A program made the translations under genes and the position numbers. DNA of 64,000 bases from Scleropages formosus (taxonomy: Eukaryota; Chordata; Actinopteri; Osteoglossiformes; Osteoglossidae), in assembly GCF_900964775.1 (NCBI RefSeq), contig NC_041813.1:32180960-32244959 (forward strand), in the 5' to 3' direction. Below, in pieces: positions 59,481 to 64,000 of this stretch. The notes beneath the pieces were generated by a model, which worked only from the letters and a program-made list of their open reading frames with translations, was not told the origin of the DNA and did not search any database. Every line of letters starts with the position of its first letter. The first letter of the stretch is position 1.

Positions 59481-59913
59481 CCTTTGCCGGTCGGGCCCCG
59501 ACGACGATCGTAACTAGCAGGGTGGATACTCGGCCCACGGCGCGTGCGTTCCAACGCCGATATTGACGCGCAAAAGCAAAGTTGAAGAGAGGACAGCAAT
59601 ACAGACACATTTCAACTGCGAAATCGACGCACGTAGTACAGTATGAAACCTGCATTTGAGCTTCACGGAGCACTCGGCACAAAGGAGAAACCTGACCGAG
59701 TTCGAAAACAGTTTTTTTTCCCAGAAATATACAAATACAGAAAAGAAAAAATCTTGCACCAAAAGACATACATATGGGGGAGTTTTATAACACATTTTAA
59801 AACACATGAGAAAGAAACAAATCGATGAATTAAAGCACAGCTACGTCACATTGTTCTCTTCAAACATATTTGTGTGGTGTAACAGGCAGCCACAGAAAGT
59901 TTCCTTCCTTCGT

Positions 59914-59920
<7 letters not shown>

Positions 59921-59969
<49 letters not shown>
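59921..59969. repeat. GT microsatellite
   Basis: About 23 GT units, ending at a GCGCC. Confidence 0.95.
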
Positions 59970-59971
<2 letters not shown>

Positions 59972-60159
59972 CTATGCAGGTAAATGCGGAGGCATCAACC
60001 AGAGGCTGCTACTGGGGGGCATCACATCACTTCTCCAAACGACGCTTAGACCGCCTCTGCAGTGCCAGCTCATGTACCGTGTGGACAGAAGGTTGGGTGC
60101 AGGTGAACAAAGCCAAGGTGAAGCAGCAAAGCCTGGATGTGGTGCCAGTACATGGCACA

Positions 60160-61085
60160 TCGATGGCCCCCCACCCGGTGACCCACATGTCGGTGCTGTT
60201 GTAGAAGGTGCTGCCGTTGGGCGCCAGACAGACGGGCTGGATGTAGTCGTTGAAGTTGACCGGGGAGGAGAGCTGGACCAGAGCTATAATGTTCTCATAT
60301 GAATTGGTACGGAAATCCGGATGAAGGATGATCCTACTGAGGGTTCTGGACACCTCGTTTGGGTTGTTACCGCTCTGATTCTGTCGACCCAGATAAAAAA
60401 GCCAGTCGCCGGGGTTCGAGCTGCAGGAGACGGAAGGAGAGAGTGTCAGCGGGAGAAAACCAGCGTGTGTCTATGTTCCTGAGATCCGGCACTCTGGGAA
60501 CACGTGTCACGCCGCACTCAGAGTTCATACAGTACCTGCCAAATACGAAGCAGTAGGCAGAAGTCAGGACCCACTGGTTGTTGATGAGGGACCCTTGACA
60601 CGCGAAGTATCCCGTATCTGACATACTGACCACCCAGGGCCAGCTCCCCGGGGCGGCAACCGGCCCCGAGACCTTGCCAGTGTTCAGGGGGGCTTGACCG
60701 CATGCTGAGAGGGACGAGATGTGAGCAGGTGAACATGTGACTGACTGAAGAAGTGCAGAAGAAAAAGAAGAGAGCCGTGAACACGCTGACGCGCACGCAC
60801 ACACACGTTGGAGAAAATGCCGCTGCGCATAACCAAACTCCACTGCATAATTTCTAACTTTGCAGTTGGCTCTGATTTTTAATGCACTTTACAACAACGA
60901 GAAATATCATCCAGATGTAATAAAGGCGACACAGCTGGACACGTGCTCAGGATGACCTTTTCAGAATAATAAGTGTCACGCAAGTGTCGCCGATCCATTC
61001 CAAGTTATTAATGGAGAAAGTAAGACTCACCCTCAGCCAGAGCAGCCAGCAGAACCAGGGAGCAAAGACACTTGAGCAGAGCCAT
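60160..61085 (-). pseudogene. trypsin-like serine protease homologue, triad lost and 3' truncated
   Basis: Three exons join in one frame: 61031-61085 (signal peptide MALLKCLCSLVLLAALAE), 60536-60704 and about 60160-60420. They resemble the fish testisin/prostasin-like secreted S1 proteases ([40 protein letters not shown]). Key features are missing. The IVGG activation motif reads VSGP, the catalytic His in AAHC reads Tyr (SAYC), and the Asp of NDIAL reads Ile (NIIAL). No exon with GDSGGP was found down to 59.1 kb. No frameshift was seen in what remains. It is either a decaying gene or a truncated secreted pseudoprotease. I favour a pseudogene because the whole C-terminal half is absent. Confidence 0.72.
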
Positions 61086-62000
61086 GGTGCGAGAGCTCCT
61101 GCCAGTGCGCGAGAGGTTCGTGCTACTTATACCTGGAGGCGCTTTCGGTTTCAGAAAACACCCATCACCCATTTATTACGAGGTTCGACACTAATAATGA
61201 CAGCAAAGAATGTCCTTGTTGATGAGCTGCCACTCAAGTGACAAATCAGTTGTTGATCCACACCTTTTCTCCAAAGTAACTTCCAGTGTTAAACTACATA
61301 CAGTTTTTGCCCATTCAAACAAAAAGGCATCACTCACTCACTCACTCACTCACTCACTCACTGGTTTAGGGTAAGTACCTTCCTCAAGGTGGGATTCAAA
61401 CCCATGACCTTCTTGTGCCAGGGAAGCAGTTCCAAGCACTGCGCTACCAGAGCTCTCTACAGTTGTACCTGTGGTCACTAGACCACCGTTCTGTGTCCTT
61501 CTTGGGTCATCGTCGTCTCGTCTTATTTGGCCTTTTGACTATTTAATCAGAGGAGAAACGAGTGTCACAGAAAACTCTGGAAAAGGTCCTAATTCTCAAA
61601 AGTTCTGCTGTGTCGACAGGAATCCCGCCACACGACATTCATCAGTCACCTGCTATTGTCAGGAGTGCCGCTCAACAGCAGAACCTGTTTCTTCTGTGGA
61701 AAGAAGTGCGTCAAGACAGTAGAGCATCTCATCACTTGAGAACAATTACTATGTGACCCACATTTCTCACGGTGACGCCCGAGGGCCGCAGTTAAGTCCC
61801 GTAAGTTCCACACCTATTATCGCGTGAGAGAGACTGCTTCTTATTAAATTAAAATAAATGAAGACAAATAAAAACTTGCAGTCTGAATTATTGTGTGGTA
61901 AAGCTACAGGTCACAAGGACTTCACACACTTTGAAGCAGCACTACGGACACGTCACAGTTTCACATCACAGTTTCACGCAGCAACCGGTAGCCACACATC
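61086..62000. other. repeat-rich flank
   Basis: Contains an ACTC microsatellite (61330-61360) and a minus-strand SINE head remnant at 61365-61460 (GGTGGGATTCAAACCCATGA and GCACTGCGCTACCAG). No gene was recognised. Confidence 0.5.
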
Positions 62001-62004
62001 TCGC

Positions 62005-62380
62005 AGGTGTCATGGCAAACAGGAGAGGTGGAGGAGGCTGGACCCAAGCGCAGGATCGTTTATTCACGATCGAAGGACGAGACGTGTTCTCCCGGTCGGG
62101 CGAACGCGACGCGGACGAGGGTCCGAAGTCGTGCAGGCGGTCGTTTACCGAAGAGCCGTAGAGCAGGACCGGGGAACCGCAAAGCAAGCTGCGTTCGAGA
62201 CCACGGAAGGACCGCTTGTCTCCGGTGAGATTCCGCAAGTGGGAAGAAGCTGAGAAGGGTTTTTACGGCCGAGGGCTCCGATCGAAAGCGGGTTCTGAAT
62301 CGGAGCCAGGTGCTGCCGCTTGAGGTGCGGGCGCGGTCAAGACAGCGGCACGAGGCCAGAACACGCACCTTGGATAATTC
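62005..62380 (+). repeat. interspersed repeat, copy B (unclassified)
   Basis: Shares ordered blocks with 13195-13545: CTGGACCCAAGCGCAG, GATTCCGCAAGTGGGAAG, AGCTGAGAAGGGTTTTTAC, GAGCCAGGTGCTGCCGCTTG and GGGCGCGGTCAAGACAG. This copy is CpG-rich and looks younger. The class is unknown. Confidence 0.6.
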
Positions 62381-62584
62381 TGGTAACTTCTAGAGTACGA
62401 GGGGCACAGTACGCAGGTCAAACCAGAAGAGACCTGTGTGTGGGTGTGTATGTGGTGTCAGTGCCCCTGCGATGCTGCCCTGGCTGTTGATGGTGCATCC
62501 ACCCATCGGCTGGAAACCGTGAACGCACACGTAGTTTGGTGCTGCTCGGACAACCGGTGGGTGTAAACCGCACGTCTCCAACCC

Positions 62585-63335
62585 CCGCAGCCAGTGCCTC
62601 AGCCCTCAGCGCTGTCCAGAAGCACAAAGCTTTTCTGTTCTGGCTCCATTGTGGTGGAACGACCTCCCCCTCCCCCTCTTACTCAGAACTGCTGAATCTC
62701 TGTCTACATTTAAAAAGGGTCTGAAAACTCACCTCTTCCAGACTCACTCTGCCTGTGATCTTTTAAATTCATGTAGGGTGTAAATGTTCATCACCATAAC
62801 TTTGAGATCATACCTGTTAAACTACAGATAAACCTTCTTGCAGCTACTCTTGTAATGTAATTTAAAGAAAATGATAATAATTAGGAATGTGATTAGAAAT
62901 ACACACACACATTTTCAGAACCGCTTGTCCCATACGGGGTCACGGGGAACCGGAGCCTACCCGGCAACACAGGGCGTAAGGCCGGAGGGGGAGGGGACAC
63001 ACCCAGGACGGGACGCCAGTCCGTCACAAGGCACCCCAAGCGGGACTCAAACCCCAGACCCACCGGAGAGCAGGACTGCGGTCCAACCCACTGCGCCACC
63101 GCACCCCCGGATTAGAAATATATTAGTTAATATTTGGATAAAGGCTCATGCAGCTACTCGTGTGATGAACATTGGTTGAGATGGTGGAAAGAAAGAAACT
63201 CCCTAAGAATCACACGTCTGTATCTAAGTGTCTCTTCCTGCTACTGTAACGAACACGTGGTATTTTCTATGAGATGTTCGTCGCTTTGGGGAAAAGCCTC
63301 CGAAACGAATGCACGCACGTCCGTGTAAAACGTTT
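62585..63335 (+). mobile_element. L2-like LINE 3' end, interrupted by a SINE
   Basis: A plus-strand frame from about 62608 to TAA near 62783 reads SFSVLAPLWWNDLPLPL, AESLSTFKKGLKTHLFQT and DLLNSCRV. This is the typical C-terminus of L2-type ORF2 (WNxLPxxxR...LxxFKxxLKTHLF). The 3' UTR continues past the SINE at 62902 to GTCGCTTTGGGGAAAAGCC near 63280, the usual L2 tail. Only the 3' end of the element is present. Confidence 0.82.
62902..63109 (-). mobile_element. tRNA-derived SINE inserted in the L2-like tail
   Basis: The reverse complement matches the SINE at 58624: same head, CCTTGTGACGGACTGGCGTC and GCCCTGTGTTGCCGGGTAGG body, ending ACAAGCGGTTCTGAAAATG. GATTAGAAATA flanks it at 62891-62901 and 63110-63120, an 11-bp target-site duplication. 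Confidence 0.9.
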
Positions 63336-63344
63336 CATTCTCGT

Positions 63345-63530
63345 CGCCTTCGGTCTCGCAGCGGTCGGATCTGCTACTCCCTTTGGATTGGGTTTGAATC
63401 CCACCTACTGCTCTACTGACCTTCGGCGAGGGAGGAGTAAAAACGAGCCCACTCTTCACATGGGTAAATAAGCGTAGGCACCTTACTGTGGTCAGCGGCT
63501 TTGGAGAAAAGTGTCAGCTGGGTGGACGAA
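63345..63530 (+). mobile_element. SINE body and tail remnant
   Basis: GGGTTTGAATCCCACCTACT (B box), then AGGCACCTTACTGTGGTCAG and GGCTTTGGAGAAAAGTGTCA form the common SINE body plus L2-like tail. The remaining sequence to 64000 holds no recognised gene. Confidence 0.6.
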
Positions 63531-64000
63531 TGTCACTGGCACTCTGGACACGACGGACAGCAGGGTGTCCAGAAAACAGCGATCGTGTCCTCAGAAGCAC
63601 AGCAGTAAGACGTGGAAAGTGAGCAAAGCACAGGAAGAGCAGAGTCTTGCGGCAGTTTTCAAAGTTTATTATTAGAACCGTACTAATAACCGTGTGGTAC
63701 CGCTGCCCGGAGTTCCGGGTTCTCTCTTTACAGGGCAACCATAGTAACTGTCACAGTAACTGCGGTACACGGCACCCTGTCCCCGTAACACTCATCTTAC
63801 TCTTGTGCTCATCATCCGTCTCCGATGAGACATTTTCCATCGTGGGGGGGGCTGACTGCAGTTACCGCACGAATTACTGTAACAGTCAGTCACGATAGGG
63901 TCATAAAGAAAGCGACCGCAGTGAGGCTCGCTGGGACAGAGGACAGCGAAGATGCAGGTGTATTTTGTGGGGGCCGCTGGGTAATGGGACAGAAAGTCTG

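Noticed and set aside
60367-60440. A frameshift in the serine protease third exon
   Set aside because: An unspliced reading suggested one. With the acceptor before 60420 and phase 2, the exon reads through in frame, so no frameshift is claimed.

Overview
The window looks like a compact, GC-rich stretch of a ray-finned fish genome, probably a teleost. The gene models read as vertebrate proteins with short introns, microsatellites are dense, and the mobile elements (BEL/Pao, L1/Tx1, L2-like, tRNA-derived SINEs) are fish-type. I cannot name the species.

Layout from left to right. 0-8.7 kb holds the 3' exons of a Kv3 potassium channel (kcnc3-like), with possible extra terminal exons near 13.9 and 14.4 kb. 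8.7-17.1 kb is its 3' flank, full of simple repeats and a TTCACTTTG satellite. 17.5-23.1 kb is a complete 17-exon aldh16a1. 24.3-29.6 kb holds two tandem ferritin genes. The first is a pseudogene with an L1/Tx1 insertion between TATA box and iron-responsive element; the second is intact. 32.1-34.4 kb is a nine-exon synaptotagmin of the Syt1/2/5 group. 35.1-37.3 kb is a tandem array and nest of tRNA-like modules. 37.7-42.0 kb (minus) is tnnt1, slow skeletal troponin T. 42.7-45.4 kb (minus) is pih1d1. 46.2-58.0 kb (minus) is a long L1/Tx1 LINE split by a young BEL/Pao LTR element at 47.7-54.2 kb. 60.2-61.1 kb (minus) is a truncated serine protease homologue without its catalytic residues. The last 3 kb is repeats, including a SINE inserted in an L2-like LINE tail.

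The host genes match families that in human lie on 19q13.33-q13.42 (KCNC3, ALDH16A1/PIH1D1, FTL, SYT5/TNNT1), so this is a conserved-synteny block with rearranged order. The genes are not one pathway. They cover neuronal excitability and release (Kv3, synaptotagmin), muscle (troponin T), iron storage (ferritin), complex assembly (PIH1D1) and a pseudo-dehydrogenase (ALDH16A1).

The most interesting region is the ferritin pair. Both copies carry an iron-responsive element whose loop reads CAGCG rather than CAGUG. Both have a matching upstream CCATGG-palindrome plus antioxidant-type (MARE) module. In copy 1 a LINE separates promoter from IRE, while exons 2-4 look homogenised with copy 2. The second strongest signal is the roughly 150-bp tandem array of tRNA-like (A-box/B-box) units at 35.1-36.4 kb.

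All exon boundaries were read by eye from splice signals, reading frame and remembered family sequences. No alignment was run.
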